A DNA stretch of 64,000 nucleotides from Clostridia bacterium (GTDB lineage: Bacteria > Bacillota > Clostridia > TANB77 > CAG-465), in the NCBI GenBank assembly GCA_017626395.1, contig JAGAIU010000015.1:116620-180619 (forward strand), in the 5' to 3' direction. Made by a program: the position numbers and the translations under genes. Below are positions 53,319 through 64,000 of this stretch, piece after piece (the stretch's first letter is position 1; every line of letters begins with the position of its first letter). The notes under the pieces are model-generated. The model was given only the letters and a program-made list of their open reading frames with translations, did no database searches and had not been told where the DNA came from.

Positions 53319-54110
53319 TTATCCTTTCTTATTCTTAACATATTTTTTTATTATTGAAATTACTTCATCATGAAGCTCACCATTACTAATTACAGCTCCA
53401 TTTATATCTTCATCATATCTTTGCTCATTTCCAAAGAAATCTGTAACTTTACCGCCAGCTTCTTCAACAATTACTTTAATAGCAGCTATATCACAATTTT
53501 TATGCTTTGAACCTGGAAATATTGCTAAGTTAAAATCTCCAGTTGCTACATAGATGCTTGCATGAGTTATACTTCCGATGCTAACAAAGTAAGATTTTTT
53601 TCCTAATTCTTTTATTACATCATATATATCATATTCGGCATCATTCCACATATCATAATGGCAAACACTTTTCATATTATCTAGTTTTTTATCTGTAACA
53701 TGTATTTTTTTATCATTACAACATGCACCTTGTCCTTTTATTGCAGAATATAGTTTATCTGTAAAAGGATCGTATACAACACCAACAATAGGTTCACCTT
53801 CTACAACTAAAGCTAAAGAAAATACCGCAATTGGTATATGTCTTGCATACATTGCAGTACCATCTATTGGATCACATACCCATACATAATTACTTTTTCC
53901 AAATTGTTCTTCTTCGCCATCAACAGAGTGAGTAGGAAATACCTCTTTTACTTTATTTACTAAATAATTATTTATTTCAGTATCTGCTATAGTTACTATT
54001 GTTTGATCTTCTTTATATCTAGCTTTGTTATCTTCATTAAAATATTTAAGCATAATTTTTCCTGCTTTATATGCTATTTCTTTAGCAAATTTTAAATATT
54101 CTTTTTCCAT
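53319..54110 (-). CDS. Inositol monophosphatase family protein
   Basis: A 263-residue Mg-dependent sugar-phosphate phosphatase. The metal-binding motifs are visible: HSVDGEEEQFG (GEE), VCDPIDGTAMY (DPIDGT) and HKNCDIAAIKVIVEEAGG (the usual WDxAA, here NCDIAA). Family members act on inositol-1-phosphate, fructose-1,6-bisphosphate, PAP or histidinol-phosphate; the sequence alone does not decide. A GGAGGTT-like ribosome site precedes the ATG. Confidence 0.87.
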   Translation of the reverse strand: MEKEYLKFAKEIAYKAGKIMLKYFNEDNKARYKEDQTIVTIADTEINNYLVNKVKEVFPTHSVDGEEEQFGKSNYVWVCDPIDGTAMYARHIPIAVFSLALVVEGEPIVGVVYDPFTDKLYSAIKGQGACCNDKKIHVTDKKLDNMKSVCHYDMWNDAEYDIYDVIKELGKKSYFVSIGSITHASIYVATGDFNLAIFPGSKHKNCDIAAIKVIVEEAGGKVTDFFGNEQRYDEDINGAVISNGELHDEVISIIKKYVKNKKG

Positions 54111-54332
54111 ATTTTTAACCTCCCAAATTAAAATATATTCATTATTTTTTTCTCTTGATTAACATTATATCATAAAATTTAAAAGTGTGAATAAATCAAG
54201 TTTTAAAAGAAAATGTTACTTGTTTATTACATTAATATAACAAATGGATAACTTGCTTTAAAATAGCATGAATTGCGAGAAAAAAAAGGCGAAAAATGAT
54301 ATAATTTATAATTGAATAAAAGAGGTATATGT

Positions 54333-57300
54333 ATGGGAAATAATAAGAAAAAATATATAGGAATAATAGTAATTTTAGCAATTATATTAACAAGTATAAT
54401 TAGCTTTAAAATATTTAATAAAAAAGATGTGGAGCTGGAGCCAGAAATTCTTGTATCGCAAAGTTATGAAGAGGTAAAAGCTGGAGATGAAGCCATAGAT
54501 GGAACAGACTATGTTACATTTGATGCTTTCTATCTACGTGATCTTGATGGAGATGGCTATGCTGAAAAATTAAGAGGAACATGCAGAGAAATAGGAACAA
54601 CAGATACATTATATATGGACTTAAATGTACTTACTAATGGTACTCTTAAAGATGCTAAAATAACAATAAATGGAAAAAACTTTTATTTTGCAACAGCACT
54701 TGTAAAAGATAGTGTTATTTCACAAGATTATATCGGTACTAATACTAAAGAAATAGTGTTAAATGATGTGGTTAATGGAACACAAAAATTAATATTTGGT
54801 ATGATACAAAGTGGAGACTATATAAACTCATCATATATAGCATCAGCTATAGGTAACGATACAAATAAATATAATGTAACAGATAATACAATAACTTTAA
54901 TGGGTACCCACGTATCAGATGAAGGTGTAGAGACAGAAATTTCTAAAACAGTAACTTTAACTAATGATTGGTATGGAACAACTGCAACTACACTAGGTAC
55001 AACTTCTCAAAAATATAATATAGCTAATGCTTTAGATGAAGAAAATGATGTAGTTAATGTTAAATTTGTAGTTTATCCAAAAGAAGTAGATAAAGAGTTG
55101 ATTATTTCAAATCAACATGTAGAAATACAAGTACCTGAATTCTTTGGATATAAACCTACTAAAGTTACAGTAGATGATACAAAAGCAATTGTTAATTATG
55201 ATTCTGAAAATTCATTGTTAACTATAGATTTGAATGCAGAAGTAGATGAAAATGGAGTGGTTACTAGATCAGTAAGTAGATCTCTTTCTTATTCTGTAAC
55301 ATTAACATATCCATATGAAGCTTATCAAGCTGCAGATGTAAAAGAATTTGCATTAAATATTCCTATTGACGCAACATATTCTGGATATAATAATACTAGA
55401 TTTGAAAATCCATATGTATCTAATGTTGCACAAGGTATAATTACGGTATTATATACTGAACCAGAAGGGACTAAAGCATCAATAGATATAAGAGTTGGAG
55501 AATATGTTGAAGGAAGATATTTAATTTCTAAAGAAAAACCACTAAATATATATAATAATATTGAATCCGAAAACACAGAAGATTTATATAAAGTTAGATG
55601 GGGCTTTTCTACAGGAACAGAATTAAAAGATGTGCCTGTAGTTTTAAGAGAAGATGATTTAAACTATACAGATAAATTTTTAGATGTAAATGCTAATTAT
55701 ATAGATATGCTAGAATATATAGATAACATTGGAATATATTTTTCTGATCCAGAAACTTTATTAGGAGAATATGGATATATAAATGTATATAATGATGAAA
55801 CAAATGAACTATTACATACCTTTACAAAAAATGATTGGAGTTTATACACATCATCTAATCCATATAAATATGAAATACCAATAAAACACATAAGAGTTGA
55901 AACTAGTAATGTTATTACAAGTTCTACATTATACGTATTTAATATAAAACAAATTGATGATGTTAAATTAACTGCAGATTATATAGAAGAGGAATTTAAT
56001 AATTTAAGTAAAATATATTCATATTTAGAAGGATATACTCAAAATGAAGCAGGTGAATCAACATTTGATGCTACAGCTACTAGCTATGCAAACTACGAAA
56101 TGCCATATTCACAAGCATATATAAGTATAGATCCTAGTACTATTACAAACCAAGAAACAAAAAAAGGTGTAAATATAAGTATAACAACTAATTCTAATTC
56201 ATATATAAAGAAAAAATGGTTAAATGGTGAATTTTTAATAAAATATCCGGAAGAAATAATAGATATGAATATAAATAGTGTAACAGTATCTGATAGTACA
56301 GTAAAAATTACAGGTGTAGATACATACGAAGAAAATGGAAATTTATACACTAAAATTTATACATCAAATGATGTGGAGAAAAATTTCCAAATAACAATAA
56401 ATGCAGATATAACTGCTGATCCAAGAAAACCTACTTCCACAGAGAAAATAGAAATGTATTATTATAATCCTGCATGTCATAATTATTATTCTTCAGCAAG
56501 AAAAACAGATGAATATGATATGAATGGTAATGAAAATACAGAAGAAAATGTAGGATATACAACAACTACTTTAAATTTAGTTGCACCATCAAATCTTTTA
56601 ACTTCACAAATAGGCACTGAATTTGATGATATTGGAAGCGTAGTGGTAGCACCTCAAGAGGCTACAGTAAATAAAATAGATGGAACAAAGACAGCTAAAG
56701 TAAATATAAACTTGACAAATAATTATTCAAATACAATAAGTGAAGTAAAAATAGTAGGTAAAATACCTTTTGAAGGAAATACATACCAATTAAATAAGGG
56801 AGATTTAGGTTCTGCATTTGATACAACTATGACTAGTGAAGGAATAGTTGTACCGGAAGAATTAAAAGAATACACTACTGTATACTATTCATATAGTGAA
56901 GAAGTAACAGATGATATAAATGCAAAGAAAAATGGTTGGACAACTACACCTGAAGATATGAGTCGAGTAAAAAGTTACTTAATAGATTTAGGTGACTATG
57001 TAATGCCAGTAGACAATACTAAAACATTTAATTATACAATACAAATACCTAGTGGATTAGACTACAATGAAGTATCATATTCGGCACATGCAGTATACTA
57101 TTGCTTAGATACAGACCAAGGTAAATTAAAAACACAAACAGAACCAAATAAATTAGGATTTAGAATAGCTGAAAAATATGACTTGGAAATAACTAAATAT
57201 GAAACAAATTCTACTAAAGTAGTACCAGGTGTTGTATTTTCAGCACAAGAAATTGGGGCAGAAGAAACAAAGACAGCTACAACATATTCAAGTGGTATAG

Positions 57301-60300
57301 CAACAATAAAAAATTTATATGTTGAAAAAGAATATATAATTAAAGAGATAAAAACAAATCATAATTATATATTAGATACAATAGAAACAAAAATAATAGG
57401 ACATATAGTAGATGGAGAACTTCAAATAGAAATACTAGAAGGTGGATTTAAAACAACACCAACAATTGAAGTTATAGAAAATGCAAATACAAAAGTTAAG
57501 GCATCACTTGAAAACGAAGTAAAATATAACTTTGTATTAAATAAAACACAAACAGGAACAAATGATGTAATTCAAGGTATAAGATTTGAACTTACAGATT
57601 ATAATGGAAAAACTAAATGGTATTCAACTAATAAAGAAGGTCAATTGATTTTAAAATTATTAGAGCCTAATAAGCAGTATACATTGACTGAAAAAGAATA
57701 TAAAGGATATTATTTGAAAGAACCTGTAACATTTATGATGGTAAGAGATGAAAATAATAATCTTAAATTTAATGTACTAGCAGGAGATTTAGATACTCTA
57801 CCTGTAATAGATCAAACAGGAGAAGTGCCTGTAGTAACAGCAGGACTTGAAAATGAAAAAATACCAACATATACTTTAAGAATAACTAAAAAAGAAGCAG
57901 ATACAGAAACAACTATAGCAGGAGCACAATTTAAATTAATAGGAGAAAATAAAGCAGATAATGTACTATATACAACAGATGGAAATGGTGTAATCCAAAT
58001 AGATAATTTATACCAATATGTTGAAGGAAAAGATATAACTGGAGAATATAGCTTACAGGAAATATATCCAACAGAAGGATATGTATTAAATGATGAACCC
58101 GTGGTATTTAAAGCAACAAAAGATGCTACAGATAATTTAACACTTGAAATAACAAGTGGAACAATAAGAGAAGCAATTAAAGATGTAGTTGTAGATAATA
58201 CAAATCCAGATAATCCAATAATAAATATAACAATAGACAATGATCCAGTATTTACATTAACAAAAGTAGATGCAGAGACTGGAGAACCTCTGGAAGGGGT
58301 GGGTTTTGAAATTACAGATTTAGATGGAAATTATGTAACTGATGCAAATGGAAATTTAATAGGAATAAATGAAATAGAAGAATTGAGTTTAAGTTCAACT
58401 GGAAAATATTTATGGACACAAAATGAAGACGGAATATGGCAAAGTGGAAATTATAATATTAGTAGTTCGGATAGTATACTAACTAGTGAAAGATTTACAA
58501 TAACAGAAAATACAATTTTATCTTTTGATTGGTCTGTTTCTTCACAAAATTATTATGATTATTTATATTATAGAGTTATAAATACAGTTACAGATGAAAT
58601 TATTGGAGGAACTAATACAAAAATAAGTGGAACTTCATATGGAACAGAATATGAAAGTTTAATATTTAAAAATAAGCAAATAGAATTAGAACCAGGAACA
58701 TATAATATAGAATTTGTATATTATAAAAATTCTTATTCAAACAGTGGAACTGATAGAGGATATGTAAAAAATCTAAAATTAATATCTGCAGATAAAACAG
58801 TTAAAACAGATAAAAATGGAAAAATACGTTTAAGTTTAAAAGAAGGCTTATATAAAGCAACTGAAACTAAACCTTTAGAAGGATATCAAACACCAGAATT
58901 GTATACTGGTATTGGTATTGGAGAAAGTAAAAGTGCTACTATTGATGGATTAGATTTAGAATGGGAAAAAGGAGATATCTATGCTAGATTTTCTGATATA
59001 GCTGCTGTAGAAGATGGCTATATTGCAGTAGGAAATAATTGGGTTAGTGGTAGTGTTATTTATTCTGGAAATATAGTTAAATTTGATTTTAATGGAAATA
59101 TTGAGTGGCAAATTTTAGAAGTAGAATCATATAACGAACCTAATGCTATAACAATAGTAGACGACGGTTTTATTGTTGCATCATTATCGGGTGAAGTAGC
59201 TAAATATGATTTTGGTGGGAAGTTTCAATGGCGTAATATAGAAAAGTCACATACTAAGATTACGTTCGATTATTATAACTATAATGATATAATAACAGTA
59301 GAAGATGGAGTGATTGCTATAACAAATGAAGGTCAGGTAGTAAAATATGATTTTGAAGGAAATTTGGTGTGGGAAAATATTGAAAAAACATATAGTTACC
59401 GAGGAATAGTTGCAGTACAAGATGGAGCAATAGTAGTTAGCTCTGATGGAGAGGTAGTAAAATATGATTTAAATGGAAATATAGTATGGCAAAATACTGA
59501 AAAGGCATTGGAATATAATGATGTAGTTGTAGTAGAAGACGGTATTATTGCTATAGCAAACGATTTTGAAAGCCATAGATATGATGGATGTATAGTAAAA
59601 TATGATTTTAGTGGTAATTTTAAGTGGCAAAGTTCTAAAAAGGAATATATGCATTATGAAGATGCTATTGTAGTTAATGATGGTATTATTGTTACAAATG
59701 GTAATAGTAGCGTTTATGAATATTCTGCTACAGGTACAATATTAAAGTATGATTTTGAAGGAAATATAGTATGGGAAAATACTGAAAAAAGGTATAGATG
59801 TTCTTCAATAGCTTATAATGAAACTCAAATAGCTGTTGTAGGATATGATGGAGAATTTGTAAGATATGATTTGAACGGAAATTTGATTAGTGAAAATACA
59901 CGAAAAACATGGAATTTAAAGGATGTAGTAACTGTAGACAATAGTATTATTGCTATAGCAGAGAGTGGTAATGTAGCAAGATATGATTTTGATGGAAATA
60001 AAGAATGGGAAAATACTGAAAAATTATGGATATATAATGATATAACAGTAGTAGAAGATGGTGTAATTGTATCAGGATATGGATATCCAGAAATTAAAAA
60101 TGAAGGAATACAGTCGGTTGGGTGTATAGTAAAATATGATTTGAATGGAAATATAGTATGGGAAACTACCGAAAAATCATATAAATATTATTATACTGCT
60201 ATAACTTCTGTAGAAAACGGTGTTATAGCAACTAGTACTCAAGGAAAAGTAGTAAAATATGATTTAAATGGAAATAAAGAATGGGAAAATTCTGAAAAAA

Positions 60301-63300
60301 CGTATAATTATCAAGCAATAACAACAGTAGAAGATGGTGTTATTGCTGTAGGAGATAGTGGAGAATTTGTAAAATATGATTTAAATGGAAATGTAATTTA
60401 CGATCAAAATAAAGGTGATTTTGATTTTCAAGATATAGTAGTTATTCAAGATTGGGTTATAACTGTTGATAAGGATGGATATATAAAAAAATATGACTTT
60501 GATGGAAATTTAGTGTGGTCTAAGCGTATAGATTCTTTTGATGATTTTTATGATATTACTATATTGAATGATACTATTGTTATTGTCGGAAGTATTTATA
60601 ACACAACTAGTGCACGTGGAAGATTGGAGCAATTTGATTTAGATGGTAATGTATTATCATCTAAAATAGGAATGGAAAACTATATAGGAGTAACTACAAT
60701 AGAAAATGGTGTTATAGTAGTAAGTATAAGAGGTACTATAGAAAAATATATCAATCACATATCAGAACCAGAAATTATTGATTCTAGAAATTTAATTATA
60801 GAAAATAAAATAAGTAAATACAAAATAACAACTAAAGTAGAAGGACATGGCGGATCAATATCAGGAATGAACGAAAATGTATATGAAGAAGTTAGATATT
60901 TGGAAAATAGTACTAAAGACATAATAATAAAACCGTCAATAGGATATAAAGTAAAAAATATTTCAATAAATGGTGAATATATAGACTTTTCTGAAAATGA
61001 TGACAAAACGGTTGAATTAAATAAATTTACAGCTATGAAAGAAGACAAGGAAGTTATTGTATCATTTGTGAAAGAAAGTAATTCATTAATAATAAAAAAA
61101 ATAAATAGTATATTAGGTACTCCTTTAGTTAATGCTAGATTTAATATAAAGCAAATTGAAGAGAGAACAGAACCTATTACAGAAGAAATAGTAGGAAGTA
61201 TAGTAGCAAACGGAAATATATATTATCAGACTAATACAGAATCTGAAATACAAAATGTGTTAGGAGATATGGTTAATAACAATGAAAATTATTATTTTAT
61301 AGATAATGGAAATGGTGGTTATGAATCAAATAATCAGGGGATATCCAGTAGTACAGCTAATTCATATATAAAAATTGATTTAACAGAACAAGTCGGAAAA
61401 GTTGCTATAGTTGTAAATGCTAGTATTTCTAGTGAACTAAGTTATGATTATGGGTATGCTATTGTAACAAACTCAACAGGAGAGCCTAATAGATATAGTT
61501 CAGGAAGACTTATATATATATCAGGAACTCAAGAGGATAAAAGTTATACTACTATGGTAGATGGTGGACAAGAATATTATTTACACTTAAGATATTATAA
61601 GAACAGTTCTACAGATAGTGGAGATGACAAATTCACAGTAAATAGTATAAAAATATATAATACAATATCAAATACATACAATTTTGTAGAAAATGGAAAT
61701 GGTGGTTATGAATCAAATAACCAAGGACAAGCTAGCACAACTGCAAATTCATATATCCCAATAGACTTAACGGGATATAAAGGTAAATATAATTTAATAG
61801 TAAATGCAAATGTATCAAGTCAATCAGGTAACGATTATGGATATGCGACAATAACTACTAGTACTGATGCTCCTACATACAGTACATCAACAGGAAGATT
61901 TATATACATCGCTGGAACTTCTAGTGGTTATACTACCCCTAAAGATTATACTACTGTACTTGAAGGTGGAAAGCAATATTACTTACATTTAGGATATCGA
62001 AAAAATGATTCAACGGATAGCGGAGATGATAAATTTACTGTAAATAGCATTAATTTAACATTGAATCAAAGTGATTTTTTAAAGGATACAGAAATAGTCA
62101 CAAATTTAGATGGTGAGGCTGTAATTCAAATAGATAAAGATTGGAGATATGAAATAACAGAAATAGAGGCACCGGAGGGATATACATTAAATTCAACACC
62201 AATCATTTATGATTTTGTGACGGGGCAAGAAAATATAATTACAGTAAAAAATGATCCACAAGTAGATATAATAGTACATCACTATATTAAAGATACAACA
62301 ACATCTGTAGCACCAGATGAAACTCAAAAAGGAGATTTAGGAAAAGAGTATTCTACCTTCCCTAAAACAGATTTGGTTACATATCAATTAGTAAAAAATG
62401 CAGATGGAAGCTATCAAATACCAGATAATGCAAGCGGTATATATACAGAAGAAACTCAAGTTGTAACATATTACTATGAAGTAGCTCCAGTACAATTAAT
62501 TGTACATCACTATCTGGATGGTACGGAGGACTGTGTTGCACCAGATGAAATTAGCGAAGGACAACAAGGTGCAGCATATACAACAAGTCCTGTTGTATAT
62601 CCGACTTTAGAAGAAAAATATGAACTTGTTACAACTAAATTGCCTGAAAATGGTAGTGGTACATTAGATGAATCAATAACAGAAGTAACATATTATTATA
62701 AGATTAAAGAATATAATATAACAACAGAAGTCGATGGAGAAAATGGAACAATAAGTGGTGAAGGAGTGACTCCTTATGAAATTGTTTTACAAGAAGAAAG
62801 TAGTGTAAAAGATATCATAATTACACCAAATGAAGGTTATCAAATAAAGAATATAACGATAAATGGTGTAGAACAAAATTTACCAGAAGATAAGAAATCT
62901 CCATATGTATTAGATAAATTTACTAATATGACAGAAGATAAGCATATCATAGTAAGCTTTGAAAGTGAAATAATAGACTATATAGTAACTAAAGTTTGGG
63001 AAGATAATAGCAATGAATTAGGAAAAAGACCTGAAAATGTAGAAATACAATTATATAATGGTAATGAATTAGTAGAAACTCAAAGTATAAGTGAAGAAAA
63101 TCCTAAAATAATACACCAAACTGATATAAAATTCAGTCAAATGTCTGACACATATCCTTGGACACAAAATGAAGATGGTACTTGGCAAAGCGGAAACTAT
63201 AATGTTAATAGTACAACAAGTGTCTTGACTAGTGATGTTTTTGAAGTAAAAGAAAATACAGTACTAAATTTTGAGTGGTCTGTATCGTCTCAAGGTAAAT

Positions 63301-64000
63301 CTTATGATTATTTATATTATATTATTAAAAATGCAGATACAAATGCAACAGTAACAGGTGGAACAAGTACTAAGATAGGTGGAACATCTTATGGTACAGT
63401 ATATAGTAATTTAACTTATTCTGATATTAATATAAATTTGAATTCTGGAAAATATATAATTGAATTCATTTACAGAAAAAGTGCTTCAACACACAGTGGT
63501 TTGGATAGAGGTTTTGTAAAAAATATAACATTAAACGGAGATATTATAATTAAAAATCAATGGGAAGCTAAATTTAATGTTCCACTACTAGACTCATCAG
63601 GAAACAAAATAAATTACTCTGTAGTGGAAAAAGAAGTGAATACAGACGATTTATACATGTATGATTCATCAATTACTTATAGTGAAAATGAAGCAACTAT
63701 AACAAATACATTTAGTATTCCAGATACTAAAGTAGATATAGCAGCTACTAAAACGTGGGTAGATAATGATAATATAAACTTAAAGAGGCCATCTCAAATT
63801 AAATTACAACTTAAAAATGGAGATACTGTATTACAAGAGCAAGTACTAGATGTAACAATAGAAAATACACAATCATATACATTTACAGATTTACCTGAAT
63901 ATGATGAAAATGGTAATACAATAGAATATACAATAGACGAAGTAGAAGTAAATACAGATGATTTGAAATTCTATACAAAGACTGTAAATAACGAAACATA
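54333..64000 (+). CDS. Giant multidomain surface adhesin (3' end outside window)
   Basis: Open from the ATG at 54333 to the edge: at least 3,222 residues. It has an N-terminal membrane/signal segment (about residues 8-27), then about 900 residues of beta-rich repeats. SpaA-type Ig domains begin near 949, 1066, 1181 and 1307. A beta-propeller (about 1538-2143) carries 13 repeats of the KYDLNGNIVWENTEK type. Two bacterial-repeat domains (KITTKVEGHGGSISG, NITTEVDGENGTISGE), two MucBP-like domains (IIVHHY, LIVHHY) and at least two Cna-B domains (VTKVWEDN, ATKTWVDN) follow. Four copies of a jelly-roll-like module (nt 58405-58790, 61290-61670, 61681-62060, 63157-63536) interrupt Ig domains. A sortase signal would be expected beyond the window. 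Confidence 0.88.
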   Translation, partial: MGNNKKKYIGIIVILAIILTSIISFKIFNKKDVELEPEILVSQSYEEVKAGDEAIDGTDYVTFDAFYLRDLDGDGYAEKLRGTCREIGTTDTLYMDLNVLTNGTLKDAKITINGKNFYFATALVKDSVISQDYIGTNTKEIVLNDVVNGTQKLIFGMIQSGDYINSSYIASAIGNDTNKYNVTDNTITLMGTHVSDEGVETEISKTVTLTNDWYGTTATTLGTTSQKYNIANALDEENDVVNVKFVVYPKEVDKELIISNQHVEIQVPEFFGYKPTKVTVDDTKAIVNYDSENSLLTIDLNAEVDENGVVTRSVSRSLSYSVTLTYPYEAYQAADVKEFALNIPIDATYSGYNNTRFENPYVSNVAQGIITVLYTEPEGTKASIDIRVGEYVEGRYLISKEKPLNIYNNIESENTEDLYKVRWGFSTGTELKDVPVVLREDDLNYTDKFLDVNANYIDMLEYIDNIGIYFSDPETLLGEYGYINVYNDETNELLHTFTKNDWSLYTSSNPYKYEIPIKHIRVETSNVITSSTLYVFNIKQIDDVKLTADYIEEEFNNLSKIYSYLEGYTQNEAGESTFDATATSYANYEMPYSQAYISIDPSTITNQETKKGVNISITTNSNSYIKKKWLNGEFLIKYPEEIIDMNINSVTVSDSTVKITGVDTYEENGNLYTKIYTSNDVEKNFQITINADITADPRKPTSTEKIEMYYYNPACHNYYSSARKTDEYDMNGNENTEENVGYTTTTLNLVAPSNLLTSQIGTEFDDIGSVVVAPQEATVNKIDGTKTAKVNINLTNNYSNTISEVKIVGKIPFEGNTYQLNKGDLGSAFDTTMTSEGIVVPEELKEYTTVYYSYSEEVTDDINAKKNGWTTTPEDMSRVKSYLIDLGDYVMPVDNTKTFNYTIQIPSGLDYNEVSYSAHAVYYCLDTDQGKLKTQTEPNKLGFRIAEKYDLEITKYETNSTKVVPGVVFSAQEIGAEETKTATTYSSGIATIKNLYVEKEYIIKEIKTNHNYILDTIETKIIGHIVDGELQIEILEGGFKTTPTIEVIENANTKVKASLENEVKYNFVLNKTQTGTNDVIQGIRFELTDYNGKTKWYSTNKEGQLILKLLEPNKQYTLTEKEYKGYYLKEPVTFMMVRDENNNLKFNVLAGDLDTLPVIDQTGEVPVVTAGLENEKIPTYTLRITKKEADTETTIAGAQFKLIGENKADNVLYTTDGNGVIQIDNLYQYVEGKDITGEYSLQEIYPTEGYVLNDEPVVFKATKDATDNLTLEITSGTIREAIKDVVVDNTNPDNPIINITIDNDPVFTLTKVDAETGEPLEGVGFEITDLDGNYVTDANGNLIGINEIEELSLSSTGKYLWTQNEDGIWQSGNYNISSSDSILTSERFTITENTILSFDWSVSSQNYYDYLYYRVINTVTDEIIGGTNTKISGTSYGTEYESLIFKNKQIELEPGTYNIEFVYYKNSYSNSGTDRGYVKNLKLISADKTVKTDKNGKIRLSLKEGLYKATETKPLEGYQTPELYTGIGIGESKSATIDGLDLEWEKGDIYARFSDIAAVEDGYIAVGNNWVSGSVIYSGNIVKFDFNGNIEWQILEVESYNEPNAITIVDDGFIVASLSGEVAKYDFGGKFQWRNIEKSHTKITFDYYNYNDIITVEDGVIAITNEGQVVKYDFEGNLVWENIEKTYSYRGIVAVQDGAIVVSSDGEVVKYDLNGNIVWQNTEKALEYNDVVVVEDGIIAIANDFESHRYDGCIVKYDFSGNFKWQSSKKEYMHYEDAIVVNDGIIVTNGNSSVYEYSATGTILKYDFEGNIVWENTEKRYRCSSIAYNETQIAVVGYDGEFVRYDLNGNLISENTRKTWNLKDVVTVDNSIIAIAESGNVARYDFDGNKEWENTEKLWIYNDITVVEDGVIVSGYGYPEIKNEGIQSVGCIVKYDLNGNIVWETTEKSYKYYYTAITSVENGVIATSTQGKVVKYDLNGNKEWENSEKTYNYQAITTVEDGVIAVGDSGEFVKYDLNGNVIYDQNKGDFDFQDIVVIQDWVITVDKDGYIKKYDFDGNLVWSKRIDSFDDFYDITILNDTIVIVGSIYNTTSARGRLEQFDLDGNVLSSKIGMENYIGVTTIENGVIVVSIRGTIEKYINHISEPEIIDSRNLIIENKISKYKITTKVEGHGGSISGMNENVYEEVRYLENSTKDIIIKPSIGYKVKNISINGEYIDFSENDDKTVELNKFTAMKEDKEVIVSFVKESNSLIIKKINSILGTPLVNARFNIKQIEERTEPITEEIVGSIVANGNIYYQTNTESEIQNVLGDMVNNNENYYFIDNGNGGYESNNQGISSSTANSYIKIDLTEQVGKVAIVVNASISSELSYDYGYAIVTNSTGEPNRYSSGRLIYISGTQEDKSYTTMVDGGQEYYLHLRYYKNSSTDSGDDKFTVNSIKIYNTISNTYNFVENGNGGYESNNQGQASTTANSYIPIDLTGYKGKYNLIVNANVSSQSGNDYGYATITTSTDAPTYSTSTGRFIYIAGTSSGYTTPKDYTTVLEGGKQYYLHLGYRKNDSTDSGDDKFTVNSINLTLNQSDFLKDTEIVTNLDGEAVIQIDKDWRYEITEIEAPEGYTLNSTPIIYDFVTGQENIITVKNDPQVDIIVHHYIKDTTTSVAPDETQKGDLGKEYSTFPKTDLVTYQLVKNADGSYQIPDNASGIYTEETQVVTYYYEVAPVQLIVHHYLDGTEDCVAPDEISEGQQGAAYTTSPVVYPTLEEKYELVTTKLPENGSGTLDESITEVTYYYKIKEYNITTEVDGENGTISGEGVTPYEIVLQEESSVKDIIITPNEGYQIKNITINGVEQNLPEDKKSPYVLDKFTNMTEDKHIIVSFESEIIDYIVTKVWEDNSNELGKRPENVEIQLYNGNELVETQSISEENPKIIHQTDIKFSQMSDTYPWTQNEDGTWQSGNYNVNSTTSVLTSDVFEVKENTVLNFEWSVSSQGKSYDYLYYIIKNADTNATVTGGTSTKIGGTSYGTVYSNLTYSDININLNSGKYIIEFIYRKSASTHSGLDRGFVKNITLNGDIIIKNQWEAKFNVPLLDSSGNKINYSVVEKEVNTDDLYMYDSSITYSENEATITNTFSIPDTKVDIAATKTWVDNDNINLKRPSQIKLQLKNGDTVLQEQVLDVTIENTQSYTFTDLPEYDENGNTIEYTIDEVEVNTDDLKFYTKTVNNET

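Noticed and set aside
57812..58240. Minus-strand frames inside the giant adhesin
   Set aside because: The plus strand is one continuous coding frame with clear domains; the antisense frames have no ribosome sites or recognisable motifs.

Overview
The window is AT-rich (roughly 70% A+T by eye), bacterial and gene-dense. It carries the marks of a Firmicute of the Clostridia type: a SpoIVB sporulation peptidase, the era-yqzL-recO cluster, an asp23-amaP-DUF2273-nusB-xseA-xseB cluster, a Phe T-box, a glmS ribozyme, LPXTG-type adhesins and a cohesin/dockerin pair. An uncultured gut clostridium is a fair guess (inference). Every intact gene whose end I can read stops with TAA or TAG, never TGA, and by eye I find no in-frame CGG codon in intact genes.

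Layout. 1-1457: C-terminal part of an LPXTG surface protein. 1534-3732: O-antigen-ligase-like membrane protein. 3798-6467: a NitT/TauT-type ABC transporter operon with a good promoter and a switch-like leader, but four single-base frameshifts. 6550-11457: TIGR04086 membrane protein and SpoIVB, a small exported protein, DHH phosphoesterase, DUF402, ASCH, GNAT and an N-formylglutamate-amidohydrolase-like protein. 11446-13031: an RNA-rich accessory locus with two single candidate small RNAs, a degraded reverse-strand gene copy, a tandem array of promoter-hairpin-terminator cassettes, and a 94-residue gene with a folded leader. 13042-17562: Phe T-box, pheS, pheT, tcdA. 17559-29598: D-Ala-D-Ala carboxypeptidase, an unknown membrane protein, a zincin, a coiled-coil exported protein, smpB, a trio of small proteins, an S1-domain protein, era, yqzL, recO and a class A penicillin-binding protein. 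29762-31764: glmS under its ribozyme. 32043-35970: a dockerin-bearing glucosaminidase and a membrane-anchored cohesin-like protein. 36008-42973: tRNA thiolation-type enzyme, compact alaS, YcxB-like and HIT proteins, and the asp23-to-xseB cluster. 43075-45642: an ECF sigma/anti-sigma pair beside two genes that each carry a textbook ECF promoter. 45715-54110: tRNAs Tyr, Met (CAT), Leu and Gly, ychF, a degenerate amidase-like protein, murC, a TPR protein, Nudix, Ppx/GppA-like, 2H phosphoesterase and inositol-phosphatase-like genes. 54333 to the right edge: a giant adhesin, over 3,222 residues and still open.

How it fits together. Much of the window concerns the cell envelope: adhesins at both ends, murC, glmS, two penicillin-interacting enzymes, a dockerin-tagged wall hydrolase beside its likely anchor, and a stress sigma factor driving a secreted metzincin. 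The rest is translation and genome upkeep. The most unusual parts are the tandem small-RNA array, the frameshift cluster at CGG codons, and the nested domain architecture of the giant adhesin.
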